A DNA stretch of 35,944 bases, from assembly GCA_021786615.1 (NCBI GenBank), contig JAJYMZ010000146.1, positions 1-35,944 on the forward strand. Direction: 5' to 3'. This document shows, one piece after another, positions 7,826-15,980 of this stretch. Below the pieces are notes generated by a model. The model saw only the letters and a program-made list of their open reading frames with translations, did not search any database and was not told the DNA's origin. Source of the DNA: Acidobacteriota bacterium. Lineage in GTDB: Bacteria > Acidobacteriota > Holophagae > Holophagales > Holophagaceae. The stretch's first letter is position 1. Every line of letters starts with the position of its first letter. Position numbers and translations under genes: made by a program.

Positions 7826-8614
7826 TCAGGCGAACTTCGGCATGCGTTTTTCGACGAAAGCCGTCAACCCTTCCCTCGCATCCGCGCTTTGGGCCGTGGC
7901 GGCCATCTGGCGGCCTTCTTCCTCCAGTAGGGCCAGCAGGCTCTCAGGGGTGTGGCCCGTGTTGCGCAGCGCGCTCCGCTTGATGCTGGCGAAGGCTTCG
8001 CTGGGGCCGTGGGCCAACCTGGCGCAAAGGAATTTCAGGACGTCCTCGAGCACTTCCGCGTCCACGATCTGGTTCACCAGGCCGAGATCATAGGCGCGCT
8101 TGGCGTCTATGGCTTCGCCGGTGAACATCAATTCCAGGGCTTGGGCAGGGTTCACGAGCATGGAGAGCATCACGCTGCCGCCCCAGTCGGGATGCAGGCC
8201 GATTTTCACGAAGGCCATGGAGAACTGCGCGTCCGGCGTGGCGATGCGGAGGTCGGCGCCGAGCGCCAGGCTCATGCCCGCGCCCGCCGCGGGCCCCTGG
8301 ACCACCGCGATGACGGGCTTGGGCAAAGTCTTGAGGCCGTGGGAGACCTTCGCTCCCAGGTTGAGCAGGGCTTTCATCTCTTCGATCCGGCCTTCCTTGA
8401 GGCTCTGAAGCATCCAGCCGATGTCGCCGCCGGCGCAGAAGGCGCGGCCGCTCCCCCGCAACAACAGGGCCTTCACGCCGGGTTCGGCGGATTTTGACAG
8501 CGCATCCATGAAGCCTTCGGCCATCTCAGGGATCAGCGCGTTCAATTTCTCCGGGCGGTTGAGGGTGAGGATGCCGATGCGGTCGCGGACCTCGAACTGG
8601 ATGGGGCCGTTCAC
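7826..8614 (-). CDS. Enoyl-CoA hydratase/isomerase (crotonase) family protein, PaaG-like
   Basis: A 262-residue crotonase-fold enzyme acting on acyl-CoA. The CoA-binding/oxyanion motifs are visible: AFCAGGDIGWM near residue 63 and GPAAGAGMSLALGADLRIA near 105. At the catalytic segment it reads KIGLHPDWGGSVML, with D where classical hydratases have Glu. This resembles PaaG-type isomerases more than true hydratases, so the reaction is uncertain. The GTG start at 8614 overlaps the stop of the upstream amidotransferase-like gene (GTGA), indicating translational coupling. Earlier in-frame starts up to 8746 lie inside that gene and are rejected. Confidence 0.9.
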   Translation of the reverse strand: MNGPIQFEVRDRIGILTLNRPEKLNALIPEMAEGFMDALSKSAEPGVKALLLRGSGRAFCAGGDIGWMLQSLKEGRIEEMKALLNLGAKVSHGLKTLPKPVIAVVQGPAAGAGMSLALGADLRIATPDAQFSMAFVKIGLHPDWGGSVMLSMLVNPAQALELMFTGEAIDAKRAYDLGLVNQIVDAEVLEDVLKFLCARLAHGPSEAFASIKRSALRNTGHTPESLLALLEEEGRQMAATAQSADAREGLTAFVEKRMPKFA

Positions 8615-9369
8615 GCCTGCACTTCCGCGGCCTTGCTGGCGGCTGAATAGGAATAGTCCTGCACCGCGGCGACGAAGCCATGGAAGAGCCCCCGGGCCGC
8701 GGAACCCGCGGCGTTGCCCAGTTCCATCAGGTTCTCGGGATGCCATTGCACGCCGATGGCCCAGCGGTCCATGTCCTTGGCTTCGATGCCCTCCACCAGG
8801 GGCTTGCCATCCTTGAGAGTCTGGGGATGGAACGCCACGGCCCGCAAATCCGGCGCCAGGTCCTTCACGGCCTGGTGGTGCCGGCTGTTCACGGGCACCG
8901 ACGCGGCCCCGAGCAGCTGGAAGAGCCTGGAATTGTGCGTAACGGACACGGTGTGGCGCACTTCGGGCGTATCGGGAGTGCCGTGCTGGTGCACGGAGGG
9001 GTCGCAGCCGAAATGATCCGGGATGTCCTGCACCATGGAGCCGCCCAGCGCCACGTTGAGGATCTGCTCGCCCCGGCAGATGCCGAGGATGGGGATGCCC
9101 TTTTCCCAGGCGGCCTTGATGAGATCCAATTCCATGGCGTCTCGCTCGTCATCAATTTGCGCTTTGGGATGCACCTCCTCGTCCCAGTATTTCGGGTTCA
9201 CATCGCCCCCGCCCGAAAGCAGCAGGCCGGCGACTCCCTCGAGGTTGGGCGTGGGGTCGTCAGGCGAAACCAGGTGGATGGGCTTGTGCCATCCGGCCAC
9301 ATGGATGGCGGGCACATAATTCCGTGTGGCCAGCTGCTTGTTCCGGCAGGTGATGAGGATGCTTGACAC
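8611..9369 (-). CDS. Gamma-glutamyl-gamma-aminobutyrate hydrolase family (peptidase C26), PuuD-like
   Basis: A class-I glutamine amidotransferase-like hydrolase of 252 residues. It has the nucleophile motif GICRGEQILNVALGG and the catalytic His-Glu in QWHPE near the C-terminus, giving the Cys-His-Glu triad. SGGGDVNPKYW is typical of the C26 family, which cleaves gamma-glutamyl bonds, as PuuD does in putrescine breakdown; the substrate here is not determined. The start is taken as GTG 9369, preceded by GGGAG at five bases; ATG 9390 is the alternative. It is divergent from ssb and overlaps the crotonase gene by four bases. Linkage to a CoA enzyme suggests a catabolic pair, which is inference. 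Confidence 0.85.
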   Translation of the reverse strand: MSSILITCRNKQLATRNYVPAIHVAGWHKPIHLVSPDDPTPNLEGVAGLLLSGGGDVNPKYWDEEVHPKAQIDDERDAMELDLIKAAWEKGIPILGICRGEQILNVALGGSMVQDIPDHFGCDPSVHQHGTPDTPEVRHTVSVTHNSRLFQLLGAASVPVNSRHHQAVKDLAPDLRAVAFHPQTLKDGKPLVEGIEAKDMDRWAIGVQWHPENLMELGNAAGSAARGLFHGFVAAVQDYSYSAASKAAEVQA

Positions 9370-9435
9370 ATTCGCTCCCAAGAGGATCATTAGCACCCTA
9401 CACCCCCTCAGATTTCCTGAGAACTGGGTTTGAAC

Positions 9436-9451
9436 GGCGGAGAGCTCCGCC
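9436..9451 (+). promoter_or_regulatory. Palindrome just before the ssb ribosome binding site
   Basis: GGCGGAGAGCTCCGCC is a perfect 16-base palindrome. In RNA it could form a 6-bp stem with a GAGC tetraloop ending two bases before GGAGGA, the ssb ribosome binding site. It might serve as an operator or translational control hairpin. No further evidence is available. Confidence 0.35.
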
Positions 9452-9462
9452 TGGGAGGAAGC

Positions 9463-9948
9463 ATGTCTGGATCTTTGAACAAAGTACTGCTCATCGGGAA
9501 CCTCGGGAAGGACCCGGAACTCAAGCTGACGCCCTCGGGCCAGCCGGTGGCCAAGTTCTCCATAGCGACCACTGAGACCTGGAAAAACCCCCAAGGGGAA
9601 AAACAGTCCAAGACCGAATGGCACAACATTGTCGTTTGGGGCAAGCAGGCGGAAATCGCCGAGAAATACCTCCGCAAGGGCAAGCAGATCCTGGTGGAAG
9701 GCCGCATCCAGTACCGTGAATACACCGACCAGGCGGGGGTGAAAAAATTCTTCACCGAGATCCGCTGCGACCATTTCGTGATGCTGGGCCGCATGGAAGA
9801 AGGCGGCGGCCAGCGGGAAGGCGGATATAGCCGGACCAGCGCCAGTCCCGTGGGCGCGGGCGTGGCTTCCAATTCCGGCGGCCCGGATTTTGACGACATG
9901 CCGCCTCCGCCCCCATCCGGCGGCTACGACGACGATATTCCGTTCTGA
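9463..9948 (+). CDS. ssb: Single-stranded DNA-binding protein
   Basis: A 161-residue SSB that coats single-stranded DNA in replication, repair and recombination. The OB-fold covers residues 1-110, beginning SLNKVLLIGNLGKDPELK and containing AKFSIATTETWKN and EWHNIVVWGKQAEIAEKYL. A glycine/proline-rich linker follows, and the acidic tip ends in DDDIPF, the conserved SSB partner-binding tail. The start at 9463 is supported by GGGAGGA seven bases upstream; an ATG at 9430 in frame precedes the palindrome and is less likely. Transcribed alone, divergent from the C26 gene. Confidence 0.96.
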   Translation: MSGSLNKVLLIGNLGKDPELKLTPSGQPVAKFSIATTETWKNPQGEKQSKTEWHNIVVWGKQAEIAEKYLRKGKQILVEGRIQYREYTDQAGVKKFFTEIRCDHFVMLGRMEEGGGQREGGYSRTSASPVGAGVASNSGGPDFDDMPPPPPSGGYDDDIPF

Positions 9949-10434
9949 AGCGGATTCAGCAAACGCAATACAGCCACGAAGGGACTCAGCTCAAAGGCGG
10001 TGATGGTCCCCAAATGGGGGTGGCGCGAAGCGCCCTCCTCTGTATCCCTTTCATCCCCTTCATCCCTGTTAAAAAAGCTTTATGAACAGGGATGAAAGGG
10101 ATGGAGGGGATGGGCGTTCGCATGGGTCATGGGGAACGACGGGCGTTTGGGTGGCAAACCATTTGCCCCTAAAGATCCCAAGGACCGCCGCAGCAAGCTT
10201 GTAGATCCTGATTTCATTCCTTCTGTGATATACAACAGCCGCAGGGCAACTTCTTCTTAAGAGAAGACGAAGTTGAAGATCAGTAGTACGAAGGACACAA
10301 ATAAATACTTTGTGCCTTGTTCGTGTGCCTTCGTGGCTTGTTTTTCTCCAGAATACGGAGCGGCCGCCGCCCGGGGCCGCTTTGCATTTGGGCCTGGGAC
10401 CGCCGCGCGGCACAATGGAGGATTCTGAGTTGGA
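9949..10434. repeat. Gene-free gap with two imperfect inverted repeats
   Basis: No convincing gene is seen in these 486 bases. An inverted repeat pairs 10044-10070 with 10085-10111 (24 of 27 positions), built from variants of GGGATGAA. A second pairs ACGAAGGACAC (10288-10298) with GTGTGCCTTCGT (10323-10334), with an inner AAGGACACAAA/TTTGTGCCTT stem. The composition, AT-richer around 10240-10350, differs from the genes on both sides. The promoter of asnS presumably lies here but I cannot place it. Confidence 0.6.
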
Positions 10435-11739
10435 GTGCCTGTGCCTGTCCCTTTCACCGAAGTCCGCCACCTGAAGTCCCTTGTAGGGGAATCCGTCGCC
10501 TTGCGTGGCTGGGTGCGCAATGCGCGCACGTCCAAGACCAGGTTCATCGAGCTGCGGGACGGCTCGGGCTTCGTGCAATGCGTGGTGGGCGCCCAGGACG
10601 CCGATGCCGAAGGCTATGAAACGGCCGGGAAGCTCACCCAGGAATCGGCCATATCGCTGACGGGCATCGTGCAGCAGCATCCCAAAACGGGTGAGCCGGA
10701 AATCTTGGTGAAATCGCTGAAGCTCCTCGCGCCCTCCGTGGACTTTCCCATCACGCCCAAAGACCACGGCATCGAATTCCTCATGGACCACCGCACCCTT
10801 TGGCTGCGCTCGAAACGCCAATGGGCCATCATCCGGGTGCGCCACACCATCGTGAAAGCCATCCGCGATTTTTTCGACGAGGACGGATTCACGCTGCTGG
10901 ACGCGCCCATCCTCACGCCCAGTTCCTGCGAGGGCACCAGCTCGCTGTTCGAAACGGACTACTTCCACGAAGGCACAGCCTTCCTGAGCCAGAGCGGCCA
11001 GCTCTACCAGGAACCTGGCGTGCCGGCCTTCGGCAAGGTCTACTGCTTCGGGCCCACCTTCCGCGCTGAGAAAAGCAAGACCCGCCGCCATCTCACGGAG
11101 TTCTGGATGGTGGAACCGGAAATGGCCTTCGCGGGGTTGGACGATGTCATGCAGCTCGGCGAACGCATGACGAAGTTCATCCTTCAGCGCGTGCTGGAAG
11201 GCCGGCAGGAAGAATTGAAAATCCTGGAGCGGGACCAGGCGCCGCTGGAAGTGGCGGTGAATGAAACCTTCGGCCGCATGAGCTACACGGACAGCGTGGC
11301 AAAGCTGAAGGAGCTGGGCAGCGACATCACCTGGGGCGAGGATTTCGGCAATGACGACGAGACGATCCTGATGAACGCCATGGATCGCCCGCTCTGGGTC
11401 CATCGTTTTCCAAAAAGCTTCAAAGCCTTCTACATGGCATTTGACCCCGCGCAGCCGGAGCTAGCCCTGGGCGCGGATCTGCTGGCCCCGGAGGGCTACG
11501 GCGAAGTCATCGGCGGCGGGGAACGTTCATCCGACATCGGCTACTTGCTGGCCCAGATCGAGCATCACGGCCTCAACCTCGCCGACTACCAGTGGTACCT
11601 GGACGTGCGACGCTTCGGCGGCGTGCAGCACGCGGGCTTCGGCATGGGCCTGGAGCGCGCCGTGGCCTGGATCTGCAGGCTGCCCCATGTGAGGGAAACC
11701 ATCCCCTATCCCCGCATGATGGGCACCCTCAGGCCGTGA
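10435..11739 (+). CDS. asnS: Asparagine--tRNA ligase
   Basis: A class IIb aminoacyl-tRNA synthetase of 434 residues that charges tRNA-Asn. The N-terminal OB-fold anticodon-binding domain (about 1-105) has LRGWVRNARTSKTRFIELRDG. The catalytic core has FGPTFRAEKSKTRRHLTEF (motif 2 region), the AsnRS-like EFWMVEPEMAF, and GFGMGLERAVAWIC (motif 3). This distinguishes it from AspRS. Length is typical. Starts are GTG: 10435 is given, but GTG 10441 with GGAG five bases before it is equally good. Presence of asnS means Asn-tRNA need not depend solely on GatCAB transamidation. The next gene starts two bases after the stop. Confidence 0.95.
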   Translation: MPVPVPFTEVRHLKSLVGESVALRGWVRNARTSKTRFIELRDGSGFVQCVVGAQDADAEGYETAGKLTQESAISLTGIVQQHPKTGEPEILVKSLKLLAPSVDFPITPKDHGIEFLMDHRTLWLRSKRQWAIIRVRHTIVKAIRDFFDEDGFTLLDAPILTPSSCEGTSSLFETDYFHEGTAFLSQSGQLYQEPGVPAFGKVYCFGPTFRAEKSKTRRHLTEFWMVEPEMAFAGLDDVMQLGERMTKFILQRVLEGRQEELKILERDQAPLEVAVNETFGRMSYTDSVAKLKELGSDITWGEDFGNDDETILMNAMDRPLWVHRFPKSFKAFYMAFDPAQPELALGADLLAPEGYGEVIGGGERSSDIGYLLAQIEHHGLNLADYQWYLDVRRFGGVQHAGFGMGLERAVAWICRLPHVRETIPYPRMMGTLRP

Positions 11740-11741
11740 CC

Positions 11742-12428
11742 ATGCGCCGTTCGTTTGGTTTTCTCGTTCTTGGACTGATCCTCACGTGCAGCCACGGCAC
11801 TAACCCGCCCGCCGCCGTGGCACCGCCGAACCCTGCGCAGTGCGGCCCCTCGGGAGACGCGGTGGCCAGCGACGTGAAGGCGCTGAACCTGCTGAAGAAC
11901 CGCGAGACCAATCCGGTCAACGTCAACGGGACCATCACGCTTCCAGCGCTGCTCCAGCCCGGCAATGACACCGCGCGATTCTCCACCTCCGATGGCGTGG
12001 AACTCGAGGCGGTGGTCTATGACGTATTGGTGGGTGGCGTCGAGACGGCCAATTGCCATGCCACGGACGCGGCGAACCGGGATACCCACATCGAGCTGGT
12101 GCTGGATGGCAGCCACACGGCCCCGGCCCAGCGCATCATTTCTGAAGTGACGCCCCGCTGGCGCGCGATGGCCGCGGCGGCCGGCCTGGACTGGTCCACC
12201 GCCGCGCTGACGGCGCTGAAGGGCCGCCGCGTGCGCCTGCGCGGGTGGATGCTCTACGATTTCGAACACGCTGGCGCATCGGAAAATACGGCGCCCGGGA
12301 AGGCCGGGAACTGGCGCGCCAGCGCCTGGGAAATCCATCCCATCACATCCATTACGGTGCTTCCCAACGCGCCCTTGGACGCATCCAAATGGAACGACGG
12401 CCATCCTGGGGATGATGAACGGGAGTAG
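11742..12428 (+). CDS. Exported protein of unknown function, possible OB-fold lipoprotein
   Basis: A 228-residue protein. The first about 17 residues are a signal peptide (MRR, then FGFLVLGLIL). It is followed by TC, so a lipoprotein Cys is possible, but Thr at -1 is not canonical and plain secretion is also possible. The rest, from LNLLKNRETNP onward, contains beta-rich stretches (ITLPALL, DTHIELVLD, LKGRRVRLRGWMLYDFEH, WEIHPITSITV), suggesting an OB-like fold in which an EIHP motif closes the domain. I do not recognise a named family. It begins two bases after asnS and is probably co-transcribed. Confidence 0.7.
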   Translation: MRRSFGFLVLGLILTCSHGTNPPAAVAPPNPAQCGPSGDAVASDVKALNLLKNRETNPVNVNGTITLPALLQPGNDTARFSTSDGVELEAVVYDVLVGGVETANCHATDAANRDTHIELVLDGSHTAPAQRIISEVTPRWRAMAAAAGLDWSTAALTALKGRRVRLRGWMLYDFEHAGASENTAPGKAGNWRASAWEIHPITSITVLPNAPLDASKWNDGHPGDDERE

Positions 12429-12455
12429 AGATCAATTCGAGATCCTGATACCCCG

Positions 12456-12710
12456 CTACAGCTGCATCACGTGCCCGGGCAGCTTGGCGATGGCTTCCCG
12501 CAGGGGTTTTTCGGCTTCGCCGTGGGGCAAAGTGACCCAGAACGTGTAGCTGATGTAGGCCCCCTTGCAGTTGGCGTGGTGCTGTTCAGCTCCCTCCGGT
12601 TGCGGCCCGAGATGGACTCCGATCAATTCGGCCACCATCTCTGCCTTCAGCTCCTCCACACGGCCGATGACCTTGATGGGAACGCGTTGGGGGTATTCGG
12701 ACTCGGCCAT
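12456..12710 (-). CDS. DUF493 (YbeD-like) family protein
   Basis: An 84-residue protein matching the small alpha/beta YbeD type: an N-terminal strand YPQRVPIKVIGR, an ACT-like core, and the central segment CKGAYISYTFWVTL corresponding to the KGNYxSVxxxI region of YbeD. Biochemical role unknown. The start at ATG 12710 is preferred; a GTG at 12731 would add seven residues. It lies 27 bases downstream of, and on the same strand as, the hemerythrin gene and converges on the OB-fold gene. Confidence 0.8.
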   Translation of the reverse strand: MAESEYPQRVPIKVIGRVEELKAEMVAELIGVHLGPQPEGAEQHHANCKGAYISYTFWVTLPHGEAEKPLREAIAKLPGHVMQL

Positions 12711-12737
12711 GGTTCTGAGTTTCCCCTGCACCGCGGC

Positions 12738-13157
12738 TCATTCTGCCGGGGGGTGGTTGTGGCGCCGCAACAACGCCAGGAATGTCTGCTCATCCTCGGC
12801 TTCAAAATGATGCTTGAACTTATGCAGGAACTCGCTCAACCGCTCACGATGGCTAAGGTTTTCAACCGATGGATCCGCGATGGCTTCCAGGCCCTCGAGG
12901 AAGTGGCGGTGGGCTTCTTCGTGGCTCTTGGCCGGCTCGTGATGGTGCCAGGCCATGAGCTCGTCCTCGGTACGGACATGGGTCCTGGTCATCTCCAGGA
13001 AGGCCCCGAAAACCGAGCTGAGCTCCAGCTCAGATCCAGAAGCCTGCCTGTCGAGACACTCGTGGATGCGATTGGCCAGGCGGAACAGGGTCTTGTGCTG
13101 GGCGTCGTAGCCCAGGACGCCTGTCTCGTACTGTTCTTTCCATTCGATGAAGGCCAC
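12738..13157 (-). CDS. Bacteriohemerythrin
   Basis: An oxygen- (and possibly NO-) binding non-heme di-iron protein of about 139 residues. FIEWKEQYETGVLGYDAQH is the classical opening, with the first His in DAQH. Further ligands are HxxxE in HVRTE, HxxxH in HEEAH, and H(x)4D in HFEAED. The GTG at 13157 gives an N-terminus matching the family; ATG 13220 would add 21 unusual residues (MPLVNQAKDC onward). It is divergent from the decarboxylase gene. Family members bind O2 reversibly and have been proposed in oxygen delivery or NO handling. The nitrate island 3 kb away makes the latter of interest, but that is inference. Confidence 0.88.
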   Translation of the reverse strand: MAFIEWKEQYETGVLGYDAQHKTLFRLANRIHECLDRQASGSELELSSVFGAFLEMTRTHVRTEDELMAWHHHEPAKSHEEAHRHFLEGLEAIADPSVENLSHRERLSEFLHKFKHHFEAEDEQTFLALLRRHNHPPAE

Positions 13158-13375
13158 GGTCGCCCCAGAAGCAGTGGTATTTCCTAATTTGCAATCCTTT
13201 GCCTGGTTGACCAAGGGCAAAGAGAACCAGAACAGTCAAGATAGCGTCTTCTGGCGGTCTTTCCAGTGCTTAAACCTGGATCTTGCTTTTTGGGCCGTTG
13301 GCTTGGGCTGTGCGCTTCGTCACCTTAGCGCCCGGTGCTATTGACTTGGCACCTGGGCCATCGCACAAGTGAGCC

Positions 13376-15193
13376 ATGCGTGTTGATCCCCATGCCCTGT
13401 TTCTGGGCCCCCAAGGGCAGAATGCTGAATTCCTGGAGCGGCTCTTGCTGGATGCCGTGCGGGACCACGTGCATTGGAGACGGGGTTTCTTTCCAAATGA
13501 TCCCGATGCGGTAGATCCTTTCCGTCAGCTCAAAGCGGACTTCGTGGTCACCCAGGCCAGCGTGGAAGCTTCCCTGCGACGGCTGCTGGGACGGCTCAAG
13601 GGTTCCGTCCCTAGCCACTCGCCAAGGTACCTGGGCCACATGATGGCGGATACGCTGATCCCGGCCCAGGTTGGCTTTCTCGCGGCCATGCTCTACAACC
13701 CGAACAATGTGGCTCACGAAGGCAGCCCTGTCACCAGCGCCCTGGAAAGCGAGGTGGCCCGGGACCTGGCGGAGTTGATGGGCTTCGATCCGGATCGGGC
13801 CTGGGGCCATCTCTGCTCGGGCGGCACGGTGGCCAACATCGAAGCCCTGTGGATCCTGCGCAATCTGGCCTTGGCGCCGTTGCGGCTCCCCAAGGGAAAG
13901 CCCCCGGGGGAATGGAAGGACGCGGGGGGCCGGCCCATCAATGCCCGGATGCCGGACCAGCTGCTGGGGCGCCTGAGAACTGAAACACTGCTCGCGCTGC
14001 ATCAAACCCTTCCGCAAAATGCCGGCACGGTGCGCCGTGGCGGCGCGTTCCGCGTGCTGGTGCCTTCAACGGCCCACTATTCCTGGAACAAGGCCGCGAA
14101 CCTGCTGGGCCTAGGCGAGGACCAATTGCTCCCCGTGCCCGTGGATTCCATGTTGCGCATGGACCTGGGAGCCCTGGAGCAGATGCTGGACCGGCTCGCC
14201 AAGGAGAACCACCCGGTCCTGGCTGTGGTGGGCATCGTGGGCACAGCCGAAGGTGGCGGCGTGGATTCCATCAATGGCCTCCTGGAGTTGCGGGAGCGTT
14301 TCGCCAAGACCCATGGGCGGTGGTTCTTCGTCCATCTAGACGCGGCCTATGGCGGCTATGCCCGGGCTATTTTCAGGCGCGGAGATGGCAGTTTCCGGGA
14401 GGTGGGCGACCCAGACCTGGTATGTCCCATGCGGAAGGAAGTCCACGCGGCCTTCGAAGCCATGTCCCGGGCCGACTCCATCACCATTGATCCCCACAAG
14501 CTGGGGTTCATCCCCTATCCCGCCGGAGCCCTGGTGCTGCGGGAGGGGGAGATGCGGACCCTCACCACGCAACATGCGGCGTACCTCAATCCACGGGAGG
14601 ATGACCACCTGGGCAGCTACATCCTGGAAGGCAGCAAGCCCGGGGCCGCCGCCAGCGCGGTTTGGCTGGCCCATGGCACCGTGCCGCTGACCGAAAAGGG
14701 CTACGGAGCCATCCTCAGTGAATCCTTCCGCTCTGCCCGCGGATTGGCCGAGCTGCTGGATGGACGGATCTTCGGCGACTACCAGTGCCACGTGTTCGAC
14801 TCGCCAGACCTGGATGTGCTCTTGTATGCCTTCGCCCCGCGGCGGATGAATACCTTGCACCGGGTGAATGCCGTGAACGAGGAAGTGCTCACCCGCTTCC
14901 GCACGGACCGCGCCGGGGATTTCTCCCTGGCTTCCACCGAGCTGAGCCATCGTGTCCATGGCCACGCGCCGCTTCCCTTCCTGGCCCGCCTAGGGATCCC
15001 CGCCAAGGAATGGCGCAGCCAATCGCACCTGCTGGTGCTGCGCAGCGTGATGATGACGCCCTTTGTTGCTGACGCGCGCACCAAAGCCTTCTATCGTCAA
15101 GCACTGCTCCAGGCCCTGGAAACGCTCCTGGGTCCCAGCGAGCCCGCTGAACCCGCCTATGACCTCCCCCAGACCGCGACTGCTACCCCCTGA
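13376..15193 (+). CDS. PLP-dependent group II decarboxylase, tyrosine decarboxylase-like
   Basis: A 605-residue aspartate-aminotransferase-fold decarboxylase that would convert an amino acid to an amine and CO2. The PLP lysine is in SITIDPHKLGFIPYPAGA (about residue 374), the PLP-binding Asp is in HLDAAYGGYA (about 322), and CSGGTVANIEALW (about 148-160) is the family glycine segment. YLGHMMADTLIPAQVGFLAA and LYNPNNVAHEGSPVT resemble the long bacterial tyrosine decarboxylases as I recall them; the substrate is uncertain. The start ATG 13376 has only a weak ribosome site. YwiC-like overlaps its end by 35 bases. I do not see an amino-acid/amine antiporter next to it, unlike acid-resistance operons. 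Confidence 0.85.
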   Translation: MRVDPHALFLGPQGQNAEFLERLLLDAVRDHVHWRRGFFPNDPDAVDPFRQLKADFVVTQASVEASLRRLLGRLKGSVPSHSPRYLGHMMADTLIPAQVGFLAAMLYNPNNVAHEGSPVTSALESEVARDLAELMGFDPDRAWGHLCSGGTVANIEALWILRNLALAPLRLPKGKPPGEWKDAGGRPINARMPDQLLGRLRTETLLALHQTLPQNAGTVRRGGAFRVLVPSTAHYSWNKAANLLGLGEDQLLPVPVDSMLRMDLGALEQMLDRLAKENHPVLAVVGIVGTAEGGGVDSINGLLELRERFAKTHGRWFFVHLDAAYGGYARAIFRRGDGSFREVGDPDLVCPMRKEVHAAFEAMSRADSITIDPHKLGFIPYPAGALVLREGEMRTLTTQHAAYLNPREDDHLGSYILEGSKPGAAASAVWLAHGTVPLTEKGYGAILSESFRSARGLAELLDGRIFGDYQCHVFDSPDLDVLLYAFAPRRMNTLHRVNAVNEEVLTRFRTDRAGDFSLASTELSHRVHGHAPLPFLARLGIPAKEWRSQSHLLVLRSVMMTPFVADARTKAFYRQALLQALETLLGPSEPAEPAYDLPQTATATP

Positions 15194-15920
15194 ACATGGC
15201 TCCTGGGCCTTTCTGCTGCTGCCCACCATCTCCGCTTTGATCTTGCGGCCGAGCCTGCCGGGCCTGGGTCTGTTTATGACGGGCCTGGCAGGGTTCCTGG
15301 GCCGAGTGCCGCTCCGCCGGGCCGTTCGCGGTGGAGATCTCTCCTCCTTCGACGGGGGCTGGTTGGCATTTTATGGCCTGATGGGCGCGGCGGGACTTTT
15401 CCTGTCGGTGCGGGGGCCGCGTCTTGATTTTTTCCTGGCTCTGCTGCCTGTGGCACCCTTTGGGGCCTGGCTCCTATGGGTGGATCTAAAGGGCGGTGCA
15501 AGGAGCCTGGCCGCCGAATGGATTTCCATCGCGCTGCCCGCCCTGCTGGGTGCCGCGATGATCCGGGCGGGGGAGGGACCTTGGGCTTTGGCGGGCGCCT
15601 TGGGCGTGGGCTGTTTTCTGAGTCTGGCCGCGCCCGTGGCCTATCTCCGGGCCCGGCTGGCCTTGCGGCGCGGCGGGAAGGCTTCCCTTCGCGCGGCGCT
15701 ATGGGTCCATGGGGTGGCGGGCCTCATCGCGCTGGCCATGCAGCTGGCTCTGGGCCTGCGCTGGCTGTGGCCGCTGTGGATGGGGATGCTCCTGCTGCGG
15801 GTGTTGCTAGAACCCAAGCTAGAGCACGCCGTGCTGGATGCAAAGTCGCTGGGACTGCGGGAGTCGCTGGTCACCACCATCAGCGCCTTCGCCCTGGTGC
15901 TTTCGTTGAGAGGGATGTGA
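15159..15920 (+). CDS. YwiC-like integral membrane protein
   Basis: A 253-residue protein with about seven to eight hydrophobic helices. It opens LLPPEHGSWAFLLLPT, the signature PxEHGxWxxLxxP of the YwiC-like family, whose function is unknown. In Bacillus subtilis ywiC sits in the nar/fnr/narK neighbourhood, and here it lies 60 bases before an Rrf2 regulator and 700 bases before a nitrate reductase-like operon, so a link with anaerobic nitrate metabolism is a fair inference. The start at 15159 lies inside the end of the decarboxylase gene and is chosen to match the family N-terminus. Positively charged loops (RARLALRRGG) are present. Confidence 0.8.
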   Translation: MTSPRPRLLPPEHGSWAFLLLPTISALILRPSLPGLGLFMTGLAGFLGRVPLRRAVRGGDLSSFDGGWLAFYGLMGAAGLFLSVRGPRLDFFLALLPVAPFGAWLLWVDLKGGARSLAAEWISIALPALLGAAMIRAGEGPWALAGALGVGCFLSLAAPVAYLRARLALRRGGKASLRAALWVHGVAGLIALAMQLALGLRWLWPLWMGMLLLRVLLEPKLEHAVLDAKSLGLRESLVTTISAFALVLSLRGM

Positions 15921-15928
15921 GGGCTATC

Positions 15929-15957
15929 TCACAAGCCCACAGAAAGCCGTGTATAGT
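15929..15957 (+). promoter_or_regulatory. Candidate sigma-70 promoter of the Rrf2 gene
   Basis: TCACAA (15929-15934) and TATAGT (15952-15957) are separated by 17 bases, 24 bases ahead of the ATG at 15981. The -10 matches TATAAT at five of six; the -35 is weak. GATTACGGATAACG directly follows and could be an autoregulatory site. Confidence 0.45.
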
Positions 15958-15980
15958 GATTACGGATAACGAGGCCCGAA

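Noticed and set aside
10069-11403. 444-residue minus-strand ORF covering asnS and the gap before it
   Set aside because: It is antisense of the AsnRS core; the part outside is repeat sequence and contains no domain.
13345-13372. Possible sigma-54 promoter before the decarboxylase (TTGGCAC)
   Set aside because: The TGGCAC half is there but the expected GC/TTGCA half at the right distance is missing.
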